From the NCBI GenBank assembly GCA_019637295.1, contig JAHBVX010000017.1:26694-90693 (forward strand): DNA of 64,000 nucleotides, read 5' to 3'. The notes beneath the pieces are model-generated. The model saw only the letters and a list, made by a program, of their open reading frames with translations. It was not told the DNA's origin and ran no database searches. Made by a program: the position numbers and the translations under genes. Below, in pieces: positions 50,247 to 59,500 of the stretch. The stretch's first letter is position 1, and each line of letters starts with the position of its first letter. Source of the DNA: Polyangiaceae bacterium. Its GTDB lineage: Bacteria > Myxococcota_A > Polyangia > Polyangiales > Polyangiaceae.

Positions 50247-51118
50247 GGCCGCTGCACCGAACCCGAGCCTTCTTTCGAGCCTACGAGTACTTCCCGCATA
50301 GACTGCTGAACCGCTCGGCGGCGTTGGTCACCGGAGCGACGCGGCCGAGGCGCGCGGTGGATCTCGCCGTCGCCGCCTGGGCGCGCCTCGAGGACATCGA
50401 TCTGTCGGACTTCGAGGCGCGCCGCTTCGAGTCGCTCGACGACTTCTTCTTGCGTCGCCTGCGCCCGGGCGCGCGACCCGTGGGCCCGGGGTGGGTCTCG
50501 CCCGCCGACGGCGTGCTGGTCTCCCGAGGAACGCTGCGTCGCGACCAAGAACTCTGCATCAAGGGCCAGCGGCTGTCCCTCGAACGCGTCGTCAACGCCG
50601 ACGCGTTCGAGCTCGATCTCGCGCCCTACGACGGCGGGCAGCACTGCGTCGTGTTCCTGACGCCGCGAGGCTACCACCGGGTGCACGCGCCCAGCGCTGG
50701 GGAGATCCTGGACGTGCGCTGGATCCCGGGTCGCTACTTTCCGCAGAACGAAGACGCGCTCGAGCACGTGCCTCGCATCTACGAGCGCAACGAGCGGGTG
50801 GTGCTGCGCTGTCGCGCCGAGGCGGGCTTCGAGTACTTGGTCATCATGGTGGGCGCCAGCCTGATCGGCGGCATTCACCTGCGTGGGTTCGAGCGGCGCG
50901 ACTTCGTCGGGCCGCGGCTCACCCCCGTCGGGCGAGCCGTCCAGAAGGGCGAGGAGATCGGCCACTTCGCCTTTGGTTCGACGGTAGTGTTGCTGCTGCC
51001 CGAGAGCGCTCGCGCAGGGCCCGTTCCCGCCCCGCAAGACGTGCGCATGGGTCAGACCTTGTTCGAGTCATCGACGAGTTTGCCGTGCGAGCAAGGTGCA
51101 CAAGAAGGCGTTCCATGA
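50243..51118 (+). CDS. psd: Phosphatidylserine decarboxylase proenzyme, copy 2
   Basis: The 291-residue protein shows LDDFFLRRLRPGARPV, VSPADGVLVSRGTL, TPRGYHRVHAPSAGEI and the pyruvoyl cleavage site FGST with S246 (HFAFGSTVVLLLP), so it should be self-processing and active. It begins inside the stop of the desaturase-methyltransferase gene (ATGA at 50243-50246). It is clearly diverged from copy 1 (10470-11294) and may serve a different lipid pool, as the partner genes differ. Confidence 0.92.
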   Translation: MRPLHRTRAFFRAYEYFPHRLLNRSAALVTGATRPRRAVDLAVAAWARLEDIDLSDFEARRFESLDDFFLRRLRPGARPVGPGWVSPADGVLVSRGTLRRDQELCIKGQRLSLERVVNADAFELDLAPYDGGQHCVVFLTPRGYHRVHAPSAGEILDVRWIPGRYFPQNEDALEHVPRIYERNERVVLRCRAEAGFEYLVIMVGASLIGGIHLRGFERRDFVGPRLTPVGRAVQKGEEIGHFAFGSTVVLLLPESARAGPVPAPQDVRMGQTLFESSTSLPCEQGAQEGVP

Positions 51119-51268
51119 CTGACACGTCCAGTTTGCCCTCGGAGCACACGAGATCAGCTGCGTCCAATGCCGCGCAGTAGGGTTGCCGCGCCGCTGCTCG
51201 ACGATCTGAGCGCGCGGGGTGTGCGGCCGTTGCCGGTTGCAGCCGCTGGCTCGAGCCGAAGCGGCTAG

Positions 51269-51754
51269 CTAGCGATTGATCCCTTGAAGCGCAGCGATCG
51301 CGTGATCACCCGCAGCGAACATGATGTCGTGGTGGTTCTCCCCGACAAGCCAATCGATTTGCCGAGAGACCACGTAGAACTCGATGAGATGGTGATTGCC
51401 CAGCGTGGCTACGGTGGACGCCAGGTTGGCCTCGAACAACCAAAACGGTGGGCCGCTCTTGGTGCGCCCGAAGTCTTCGACGAGTAGCCACACGGGTGTT
51501 GTCGGTGGACCGAGCGCAAAGAGGACCTGCAGGTCTTGGGGCTCGGGTAGGAACAAGTGGGGTTCGCGCAGGTCGCGCCAGAGCCAGCAGCCACGATCGC
51601 CCTCGCCTCCCTGCTTGGTGAAGCGGCCGAGCACGCGCTCGATCACCGCTCGAGCGCGGAAGCCTGGCGGCTGGTGGAACGAGGACTCATCCAGGCCAAG
51701 CTCACGCGCGGCAGCGAGAACCCGGTTCGCGGGATCGTATGACGGGTTGGGCAC
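51269..51754 (-). CDS. DUF6756-like protein
   Basis: The 161-residue soluble protein has the pattern WLLVEDFGRTKSGPPFWLFE, then HLIEFYVVSRQIDWLVGENH and HDIMFAAGDHAI, resembling DUF6756 (recalled family pattern). These small proteins occur singly in accessory regions, and some resemble immunity proteins. It stands alone near a nucleotidyltransferase pair. No function is known. Confidence 0.6.
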   Translation of the reverse strand: MPNPSYDPANRVLAAARELGLDESSFHQPPGFRARAVIERVLGRFTKQGGEGDRGCWLWRDLREPHLFLPEPQDLQVLFALGPPTTPVWLLVEDFGRTKSGPPFWLFEANLASTVATLGNHHLIEFYVVSRQIDWLVGENHHDIMFAAGDHAIAALQGINR

Positions 51755-51932
51755 GGTCTGGTATTCGAACGAGAGCTACACGATCGACCCGCCATCGTTC
51801 CTCATCCGAACCTGCCGAGAATAGCCGGATGGAGACCCGACGGACAGGGCTGAATCGCAGGTCACCGAGCGCCCTGCGCTGAGCGGGCTGAGCGGCGCCG
51901 GCCAGCCTCAGCAGGGCGAGGCCTCGGTCTTC

Positions 51933-52394
51933 CTACTTGCGACGTGCCCGCACCTTCTCGAGGAACGCGACGTCCAGCAGGTCCTGCGGGCGGCCGACCG
52001 CGCGCTTGTTCGTGATGAGGTCGTCGAGGCTCGCGACCAGGAGCCGCACATCGTCGAGCTGGGCGGGCACCGCGTTGGCAAAGAGCTGGTCCGTGGAGAC
52101 GGCGCTGATCGATCGCAGCAGATCGACGCGAAGCGGCGGGTGCCCCAGAAAGACGACGTCATCAGGCGCCATGGATGCCACCGCAGCGCAGATCGACGGC
52201 GGAGCACCGAATGCCTCCAGCGCCGTGGCGGCTCGAGTGAGGTTTGCTGCCGTTCCCCGGAGCACGAAGTCGATGTCTTTCGTGGCGCGAGGCCGGCCAT
52301 GATGAGCGACTGCCCATCCGCCGACGAGGACGTACTCAACCCCCGCGCGCTCGAACTCCGCCAACAGATCTCTGAAGTCGGGGGGCAGGTCCAT
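51933..52394 (-). CDS. AbiEii/MNT-type nucleotidyltransferase
   Basis: The 153-residue protein has the nucleotidyltransferase core: VLVGGWAVAHHGRPRATKDI with GG at 25-26 and the metal-binding D40-x-D42 pair, and the C-terminal GRPQDLLDVAFLEKV. The third acidic residue is probably in VDLLRS (Asp). AbiEii-type enzymes act as toxins in TA or abortive-infection pairs; some minimal forms are antitoxins. It overlaps an upstream partner gene by 59 bp. The stub at 3974-4039 is a second, broken family member. Confidence 0.85.
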   Translation of the reverse strand: MDLPPDFRDLLAEFERAGVEYVLVGGWAVAHHGRPRATKDIDFVLRGTAANLTRAATALEAFGAPPSICAAVASMAPDDVVFLGHPPLRVDLLRSISAVSTDQLFANAVPAQLDDVRLLVASLDDLITNKRAVGRPQDLLDVAFLEKVRARRK

Positions 52395-52584
52395 CTTCGC
52401 CTTCCATCCAGCGCATCTCGTCGATCAGTTCGGTGACGCCACGGATGCGCTCGGCCGGTGTCGCGGCGAGCCAGAACACGAGGTCAGCCTCCTCCGCCTG
52501 CTCGGGCCCGTGAGCGACGCCGAAGATCCAGCTCCGTCGACGCGCCTCGGCGCGAGCGGCTCGATCGGAGTTGGTCGGGGTCAC
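52336..52584 (-). CDS. Partner protein of the nucleotidyltransferase
   Basis: The 82-residue protein starts at ATG 52584. A central helix pair (LVFWLAATPAERIRGVTELI) matches the W..xTPxER pattern of small proteins encoded just before nucleotidyltransferases. Its 3' end overlaps the downstream gene by 59 bp in another frame, a strong sign of coupled expression. I infer the antitoxin or regulatory half of the pair; which half is toxic cannot be read from sequence. Confidence 0.65.
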   Translation of the reverse strand: MTPTNSDRAARAEARRRSWIFGVAHGPEQAEEADLVFWLAATPAERIRGVTELIDEMRWMEGEDGPAPRLQRSVGGVRARGG

Positions 52585-53012
52585 CCTGGAAGTATGCCAC
52601 CGTCGGCGCGGTTGATCCGCAGCAATCCGCCGCTGCGCGGTGGAGGGCGGGGGTCGCGTCCCCTGCGCCGGGGCAGAAAGTCGCGACGTGCCGGGGTGAC
52701 GGAAGTACCGAAGATGGCGCAGCGTACTCCCTCGAGGACGCGCGCCCGACCGAGCCCGACCGTCTCAACACCCAATCTCGAACAGCTGGATGTCCGCCAT
52801 GCTTGGCGGCGTCACGGAGACGCAGGCTCCCGATCGTGCGAGGTCGTCCATTTGATATCTCATTGCAGGATCGTTGACTCGCTCTCCGACCCGGAATGGA
52901 GCGGCCCTGGTGACTCTGCGTGCGCGCTAGCCCCCGGCGCTCCCCCACGCACGTTCGGCGCGGCGTGCCCGCTGCTCGACACCCCGCCACCCCCAAGCTA
53001 GCGAGTAGAGCC
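52585..53012. other. Non-coding or decayed region beside the nucleotidyltransferase pair
   Basis: No full gene is visible. A minus-strand open stretch (stop 52765-52767, ATG at 52863) encodes 32 residues ending SMADIQLFEIGC and continues upstream without a start, as if it were the tail of a lost gene. Base composition is less biased around 52845-52880. Confidence 0.4.
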
Positions 53013-53519
53013 GTGGACGATCTCGGAGGTCTCCTCCTGGTCATTGGCGGCGCGGTCGCGGTCGTCTCGCTCCTCTTTGTCGCGTACCACTTTTCACGGA
53101 AGCCGCTCGCGTCGGCGTCGCTCGACCAGACGGGTCCTTTCGCGCTCGCCGTTCCGTCAACCACGGGGCCAGTCGAGATCTGGATCCGCTACTCGGTGGC
53201 GTTCCCTTACCGCGACCCGTTGAACCACAAACCCCGGGAGCCCTTCCTGCTCTTCGTCGAGATGGTGATCGACGGACACCGAGAAGTGCTCGCCTGGGGA
53301 GGGACAAGGAGGCCAGACGACATCCCTCACTTCGACGGATTCACCCGGCGCTGGATGTACCACTCGCGTCCGAGACCCACGAAGATGGGGCATTCGGTCG
53401 CCACGGTGCTCGTCAAGCGGCTGCCCTCTTGCCCGCGCACCCTGCACGGCACCGTGTCCGTATCGAGCGGCTCGATCCTTCACTCGGCGGTGATCACGCT
53501 CAAGCAACGTCGCTGGTAG
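53013..53519 (+). CDS. Membrane-anchored hypothetical protein
   Basis: The 168-residue protein begins at GTG 53013. It has one N-terminal membrane helix (DLGGLLLVIGGAVAVVSLLF) and a beta-rich domain (GPVEIWIRYSVAFPYRDPLN, TRRWMYHSRPRPTKMGHSVA, LHGTVSVSSGSILHSAVITL). I recognise no family. It lies between the accessory patch and the second sulfatase. Codon use is less GC-extreme than its neighbours. Confidence 0.6.
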   Translation: MDDLGGLLLVIGGAVAVVSLLFVAYHFSRKPLASASLDQTGPFALAVPSTTGPVEIWIRYSVAFPYRDPLNHKPREPFLLFVEMVIDGHREVLAWGGTRRPDDIPHFDGFTRRWMYHSRPRPTKMGHSVATVLVKRLPSCPRTLHGTVSVSSGSILHSAVITLKQRRW

Positions 53520-53530
53520 TGACGCGTGCT

Positions 53531-55372
53531 CTACCTCAACACCCGCGCCCGCTCCGCCGCGGCGAACGCGCGCAAGTGCTCCCGGTATAGGCGCGCGCGC
53601 TCGGGGTGCTTACCCGCGACGTCGTGGAGCTCGCCCGGGTCCGTGCTCAGGTCGAAGAGGCGGGTGCGGTCGTGCTCGGTCTCGTGCAGCACCTTCCAGG
53701 AGCCTTGTCGGAGCCCCAGCTTCGTTGGGCCGTGATCCGTGAAGAAGCGGGCGACCGACGGCGAGGGCAACAGCGGCGAGCGACCGCGGTACGACTCGGG
53801 AATGGGCAAGCCGAGCAGCTCGAGCGTCGCGGGCGCGAGATCGATCAAGCTGCTGATCTGCGGCGCCCGAAGCGCAGACGACAGCGAGCCGGGTGCGACG
53901 AACAGCATGGGCACGTGCACGTTCTCCTCGTACAAGAACAGCGTGTGCGCGAAGTTGCCCTCGTGCTCACCGAACGCCTGGCCGTGGTCACCGACGATCG
54001 CCCACAAGACGTCGCGCTCCCGACCCAGCTCGCGGATCCCACGCACCAAGGCCCCGAACGCCGCGTCTCCCGCGTGGAGATCGTTCAAGTAGTGGTCGAA
54101 GTCGCTGTTGGCCGGGAAGGGCCGCGGTCCCGTGCCCGGGGACTTGTAGGGGTGGTGCCCGGAGATGGGCGAGTACACCGCGAAGAACGGCGTCTCGGTC
54201 CCGAGGCCGCTCACGAAGGAGAGCACGCGACGCACCGTCGAGGCGTCGTCCGTGCCGAAGCTCGAGACGTGCTCGCCGCCGATGGTGGCGGCGTCGGCCA
54301 ACTCGTCGAACCCTCGGTCGTCCAGGATCCCTTGCATGCCCAGGTAGCGGAAGCGCCCGGAGTGGAAGAATCCAGTTCGATAGCCACGAGCGCGGAGCAC
54401 TCCTGCGATGGACGCGCAGGGCTGGCGGCGCTCCGTGTAATCCGCGGCGCGCGTCTCGGGCGCGGTCGGGGTCGCGCACAGCATGGTGTACAGGCCCTTG
54501 ATGCTCTCGGGCTGCACCGCGTACGCCGCGTCGAAGCGCAGCGCGTGCTCGGCGAAGCGAGTGAGCTCGGGGGTGGGATCGGGCACATGACCGTAGCTGC
54601 CCAGGTAGCGAGCGCCGGTCGACTCCAAGATCACCCAGATGACGCTCCGCCCCCGGGCCGCGCCGCGCAGGTGAGTCAGATCGAGCGCGGGTCCTTCCGG
54701 CGTCAGCGCCGGCACGTTGGGCAGCTCGTCGCTCACCGGCGCTCGCGCCGCCGCCGCGGTCACCACCAGCGCCACCAGCGCGTTGCGGTGCAGCCCCAGG
54801 GTGTCCACGCGGGCCGCCGCCGTGGGGCCAGCGAGCAAGAGTGCGATCGCGCCCAACGCCAGCAGCGCGCGCGGCCACGCGCCCGGAACCCGGCGCACCC
54901 GCCAGCCCACGACGGCTGCGACCAGACACACGCCCAGGATCGCGGCGACGTTGCCGAGCGTGACGTACGCGAGGATGGAGTCGAGCAGGGCGCCGCCCGT
55001 CGCGCCCAGCATGCTCCAGGTGAGCGGCGTCGAGAACAGACGCGCGACGGCGACGTTGAACGCGGCGTAGATGACCAGGGCGGCCACCAGAGACCAGCAC
55101 AGCGCGCTGCCCACGCGCCGACCGCCGAGGCGCGCCGCCGCTACGCTCAGCGCGGCGTCCGCGCTGGCGAATATGACTACGAGCACGACGTCCTGGTGGA
55201 GCAGCGCGGGCACGCTGAGCGGGGAAGCGAGGGTGCTCCCTCCGCCGTCGAGCAGCCGCAGGCCGATCAGCGCCGCCTTCGCGGCGAGCAGGGCCGCCGC
55301 CAGCGTGAGCGCGCGACGCCATACCTGGAGCGCTACCGGGGCGCTTGGCGGCTCGTCGCGCGGCGGACTCAT
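53531..55372 (-). CDS. LTA-synthase-like membrane sulfatase/phosphotransferase
   Basis: The 613-residue protein has five N-terminal membrane helices (about 18-210) and a sulfatase-fold catalytic domain. Motifs are VIWVILESTGARYLGSYGHV with the metal-site Glu, PESIKGLYTMLCATPTAP for the nucleophile region, FFAVYSPISGHHPY and IVGDHGQAFGEHEGNFAHTL. The topology equals LtaS/MdoB-type phosphoglycerol transferases. It may add phosphoglycerol or phosphoethanolamine to an envelope glycan. The gap to the downstream (minus-strand-upstream) lipoprotein gene is 19 bp, so it may be in the same operon as the sigma54 regulator. Confidence 0.8.
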   Translation of the reverse strand: MSPPRDEPPSAPVALQVWRRALTLAAALLAAKAALIGLRLLDGGGSTLASPLSVPALLHQDVVLVVIFASADAALSVAAARLGGRRVGSALCWSLVAALVIYAAFNVAVARLFSTPLTWSMLGATGGALLDSILAYVTLGNVAAILGVCLVAAVVGWRVRRVPGAWPRALLALGAIALLLAGPTAAARVDTLGLHRNALVALVVTAAAARAPVSDELPNVPALTPEGPALDLTHLRGAARGRSVIWVILESTGARYLGSYGHVPDPTPELTRFAEHALRFDAAYAVQPESIKGLYTMLCATPTAPETRAADYTERRQPCASIAGVLRARGYRTGFFHSGRFRYLGMQGILDDRGFDELADAATIGGEHVSSFGTDDASTVRRVLSFVSGLGTETPFFAVYSPISGHHPYKSPGTGPRPFPANSDFDHYLNDLHAGDAAFGALVRGIRELGRERDVLWAIVGDHGQAFGEHEGNFAHTLFLYEENVHVPMLFVAPGSLSSALRAPQISSLIDLAPATLELLGLPIPESYRGRSPLLPSPSVARFFTDHGPTKLGLRQGSWKVLHETEHDRTRLFDLSTDPGELHDVAGKHPERARLYREHLRAFAAAERARVLR

Positions 55373-55391
55373 CGCACCTGAAGAAGGGCGG

Positions 55392-56558
55392 TCAGCGCGG
55401 TAGCGCGTGCAGCAGCGGCGGCGCGCTGGGCGAGCTGCGCACGGCGAGCACCGTGAAGTCCGCGCCGCCAGCGGGGGCGTGCAGCACGCTCGTCGCGCCC
55501 AGGTTCACGAGCTGCGGGGCGCTCGAGGCGTCGAGCGGAGCCCGCCTCAGCGTGGACACGTCCGAGAAGCGCGCCACCCACTCGGCCACGCCGGCGAACA
55601 CCGTCGGGCGCACCGCGACGTCACTCGTGACGCTGGCCACCAGGGTGGGCTTGTCGCCCAGGGACGCGAGAGGCACCGAGTGAAGCTCGTACTGGTGCAG
55701 CTTGGGCATGGGGTGGACTTCGAGCCAATCCAGATACGCCAGCCGCTGCCCTCCGCCCAACATGGGGAACGCCTGCTTGCCGGGTAGCTTCAGCGTCGTG
55801 GGCGTGAGCGTGCTGCGATCGAGGACCACGACATCGCTGAGGCTGCCGCCATCGCCGGTGTAGATGCCCGCCGGGTCCTCCGAGAAGTCACTGACGGCGA
55901 CGTGGCTGGGGGACACGTCCGCGAAGCGCTGCTGGCCGGTCCCTCCGAGCACCAGACTGACGTCACCGGTGGCGACGTCGAAGAGGAACACATCCGTGTC
56001 GCCGCTCTTGTCGCTCTGGAGCCAACCCGTGAACACCACCGCGCCCGTCGTCGCCCGCGGCTCACCGGCATGAAGGAACGGACCGCTCAGGGTCTTGGTG
56101 TTGCCGGCGACCAGGACACGTACGACGTTGGTCGCGCCGTCGCTCGCTTCCCACGCCAGGACGTCGGGTGAGAGCGACGGCCGGCGGGGCGCCTCGGGCC
56201 CTGCGGCGACGAGCTGCTCCGCGCCGGTGAGCAAGTCCCTCACCACGAGCGCGCCGGTGGCGGCCGAGACGTACGCGAGCCGGCAGCCATCCAGGGAATA
56301 CGGGGGGAAACCGTCCAGATCCACCTCGGCCACCGCCACACCCTGAGCGGAGGTGAGACAGTCGGCTGCTCCGTCGAGGGTGACGCCGCCGCTGCCACCC
56401 GAGCTGCTGCCCCCCAGGCCTGCGGAGCCGCCGCTCGCGTCGGCGCCCGCGTCCACGGCGCACTCGGCGCACGCGCTCGGCTCAGCGTCGTCGCTGCACG
56501 CCGACATCCACGCCAACGAGCAGGCAAGGAGCGCGGGTAGCGCGTGGCGCGTCTTCAT
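55392..56558 (-). CDS. Beta-propeller-like lipoprotein coupled to the sigma54 regulator
   Basis: The 388-residue protein has a signal and lipobox (WMSAC, Cys21), a Cys/Ala/Gly/Ser-rich linker, then repeats of TolB/propeller type: SLDGCRLAYVSAATGALVVR, PDVLAWEASDGATNVVRVLV, TGAVVFTGWLQSDKSGDTDV, GGQRLAYLDWLEV. The ATG lies within the regulator's stop (4-bp overlap, 56555-56558), so the two are translationally coupled. I infer a surface or periplasmic partner of the kinase-like regulator. Confidence 0.7.
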   Translation of the reverse strand: MKTRHALPALLACSLAWMSACSDDAEPSACAECAVDAGADASGGSAGLGGSSSGGSGGVTLDGAADCLTSAQGVAVAEVDLDGFPPYSLDGCRLAYVSAATGALVVRDLLTGAEQLVAAGPEAPRRPSLSPDVLAWEASDGATNVVRVLVAGNTKTLSGPFLHAGEPRATTGAVVFTGWLQSDKSGDTDVFLFDVATGDVSLVLGGTGQQRFADVSPSHVAVSDFSEDPAGIYTGDGGSLSDVVVLDRSTLTPTTLKLPGKQAFPMLGGGQRLAYLDWLEVHPMPKLHQYELHSVPLASLGDKPTLVASVTSDVAVRPTVFAGVAEWVARFSDVSTLRRAPLDASSAPQLVNLGATSVLHAPAGGADFTVLAVRSSPSAPPLLHALPR

Positions 56559-59500
56559 GAGCGTTGCCTCGAGTTCGGGTGAGCCAGCGTGAGGTGGGGT
56601 GCGCCGCGGAGTCCGAGCCGTGCCATCTTCTTTTTCAGACCTTGGCGCGTCATGCCCAGGCGCTCGGCCGTGTGAGTGATGTTCCCCTGGTTGGCTGCCA
56701 GCGCGGCCACGACCTCGTCGCGCTCCGCGTCCGGGGTGGCGGGGGCCGGGCGAGCGGGGAGCCGTCGGAGCGCCGCGCCGCGGATCTCCCGCGCGAGGTG
56801 CTCCACGTCCACTTCGTCGTGGCACAGCGCCGCGACCCGCTGCATCTGGTGTTCGAGCTCGCGCACGTTGCCGGGCCAGTCGTAGGCGCTCAGCGCGGCG
56901 AGCACGGCCTTACTCAGCTTGGCCTTCGTGCCGCTGTTGGCCAACACGTGCGCGGCGATGCGGGGGATGTCTTCCTTGCGCTCGCGCAGCGGCGGCACCT
57001 GGATCTCGAGCACGTTCAGCCGGTACAGGAGATCTCGACGAAACCGGCCCTCGCTCACCTCGCGAGCCAGATCCCGATTGGTGGCGGCCACGATGCGCAC
57101 GTCGAAGCTGCGCTCGGTCTCCGCGCCAACCGCGCGGTAGGTGCGCGACGCCAGCGTGCGCAGCAGTGAGGCCTGACGCAGCAGCGGCAGCTCGCCGATC
57201 TCGTCCAGGAACAAGGTGCCCCCCTCGGCTTGCGACAACAAGCCCGCGCGCGCGCGCTCGGCGCCGGTGAAGCTGCCCTTCGCGTGACCGAACAACTCCG
57301 CCTCGAACAGGGAGTCGGCGATGGCAGCGCAGTTCACGGCGACGAAGGGCGCGCGCGCCCGAGCGCCATGCTGGTGCAGCGCGCGCGCGAACAGCTCCTT
57401 GCCCACGCCCGTCTCGCCGGTGATCAGCACGGGCAGGTCGCTGTCGATCGCCGCGTCCAGACGATTCAAGGCGCGCTGGAACGCCGCGCTCTGTCCCACC
57501 AGCTCGTCGAACGCGCGACGAGCAGCGCGGCTCGGCAGGACCGTGCTCGGCTCGTCGACTCGCCGCGCCGGGGGCCGGGTGAGCTCACTCCACGGCGCGC
57601 GGCTCGCTTCGCTCGGCGAGGCAACCGGCCGTTGCTGTTGGGTCGCTTGGGCTGGCGCGGTCTCGGCTCGTTCGAGCAAGCGGAACGCCACGGCCACCAG
57701 GGTGACCCACTGGTCTACGGCCGACCCAGCGACGGTGTCGAAGCGTCCCGGCGCGAAGCGATGCTCGAGCACCAGCGCGACGCGTCCCGAGTCCCGTCGC
57801 GGGCCCAGCGCCACGAGGCGAGAGCCGGTGCCGGCCGGGCCCTGCACGCGCGGCTGGTACACGACGCCGTCCGCGCGCTCCGCCTCCGCGAGGGCGTCGG
57901 AGTCGATGCGTCGCGCCGGATCCGCGATGGCCAGACCATCGAGATCGACTCCCAGCGCGAACTGCACGCTCGAGCTCGCGTCGAGCCGCGCCAGAAAGAC
58001 GCGCTCCGCGCCGGCCTGCTCGCACAGCATCCGGCCGAGCCCCTGCAGCGCAGCCTCGGCGGGCTGGTCCGAAGCCAGCGCTTGCAGCCACGACCACACG
58101 GAGCCCTCGACTTCACTCACCGTGGGTCTAGGGTAGCGCACTTGGGGGCTGTGCGACGCGCGGGCGAGCTTCAGCACCTCCCGCGCGCGCTTCTCCACCG
58201 CGGGGAGCTCCTGCGCGCGCGCGCCGCGGATGGCCGCGACCGCGAGGCGCGCCGCGCGCCTGGGCTCGGCTGGCAGGCGATGCAAGGCGATCCGCGCCTC
58301 CACCACCTGGGCGCGCAGACCGATCAGCGCGTCGCCCGCGCGCAGCTCCGAGTCCAATGCCGAGAGCTGGCGCTCGGCGCCTCGCGCGTCGCCTTCGAGC
58401 AGCGCGATCTCGGCGCGGATGAGGGTGAGGTCGGCCTTGACCGGTCCCGGCAGCGCCTCCATCAGATGCTCCGCTTCCGCGACCAGTCGCTCGGCTACTT
58501 GCGGCTGCCTGCGCCGCACGGCCACGTCCGCGCGCGCACAAAGGCACCAGCCGACGCTGGCCCGACGCACCACCGACACGGACAAGGCTTGCGCCTCTTC
58601 GAGCGCGCGGTCGGCTTCATCCAAGCGGTCGAGCTCGGCGAGGGTCAACCCGAGGTTGAGCAGACACGCTGCCACGCCAGCGCGGTCACCGAGTCGGCGC
58701 TTGGCGGCGATGGAGCGTTCGAAGGCGGCGTGGGCCACCGCGAGCTTGCCGCGGTAGAGCGCGACTACTCCCAGGTTGTGATCCAGTCGAGCGAGCTCTT
58801 CCTGGTCTTGCACCACGCCGGAGGCCATGGTGCTGCGCGCCAGATCGAGCGCGCGCTCTGCGCTGGCCCAGTCGGCGCGGTACAGCGCCACGGCGCCCTC
58901 GGTCGCGCGGGCCAGCGCGAGGTCGGCCGGATCGCGGGTCTCTTCGGCCAGCGCGACGGCGCGCGCGGCGAGCTCGCGGGCGGCGTCGAGATCCCCCTCG
59001 CGCGCGCAGCGCTCCGCGCGGCGGCGCACCGCCAGCACCCCGAGGCTCGGCTGGTCTCGCGCGGCAGCCGCGAGCCAGTCCACCAGCTCTGGATGAGCGC
59101 CCGCGTTGCCGCCGCCGCGAGTGATGCGGTCCAGCTCGGTCAGCACCTCGGCGCTTCGCTCCGCAGGGTCCGCGCACGACTCGAGGAGCAGCGCCGTCTG
59201 CTCCGCGCGGAGGCCCGCGGCGCGCGCGCGCTCGGAAGCGTGGCGGAGCAACGCGGAGCGCCGCGTCGGCGCGTGCGGAGCCCGGGCGACGTTCATGAGC
59301 ACGGCGACCGAGGCGACGCCGTCGCCATCGAGCAGCACGTCCACCAGCGCGTCCACCAAGTCGTGGCTGCCCAGGGCGTCGGCGAGCTCGGCGGTCAAGG
59401 TCCGGGGGGCCAGCGAGACGAGGCGCGTGCCCTGCGCGGTCAAGGCTCTGAACTCGATCAGGCTCGCGCGCGCCAGCTCCGCCAGCGTGCGCCGGTGCTC

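Noticed and set aside
53606..55381. 591-codon plus-strand frame opposite the second sulfatase
   Set aside because: Gln/Arg-rich antisense frame with no domain; the minus-strand gene has full sulfatase motifs.
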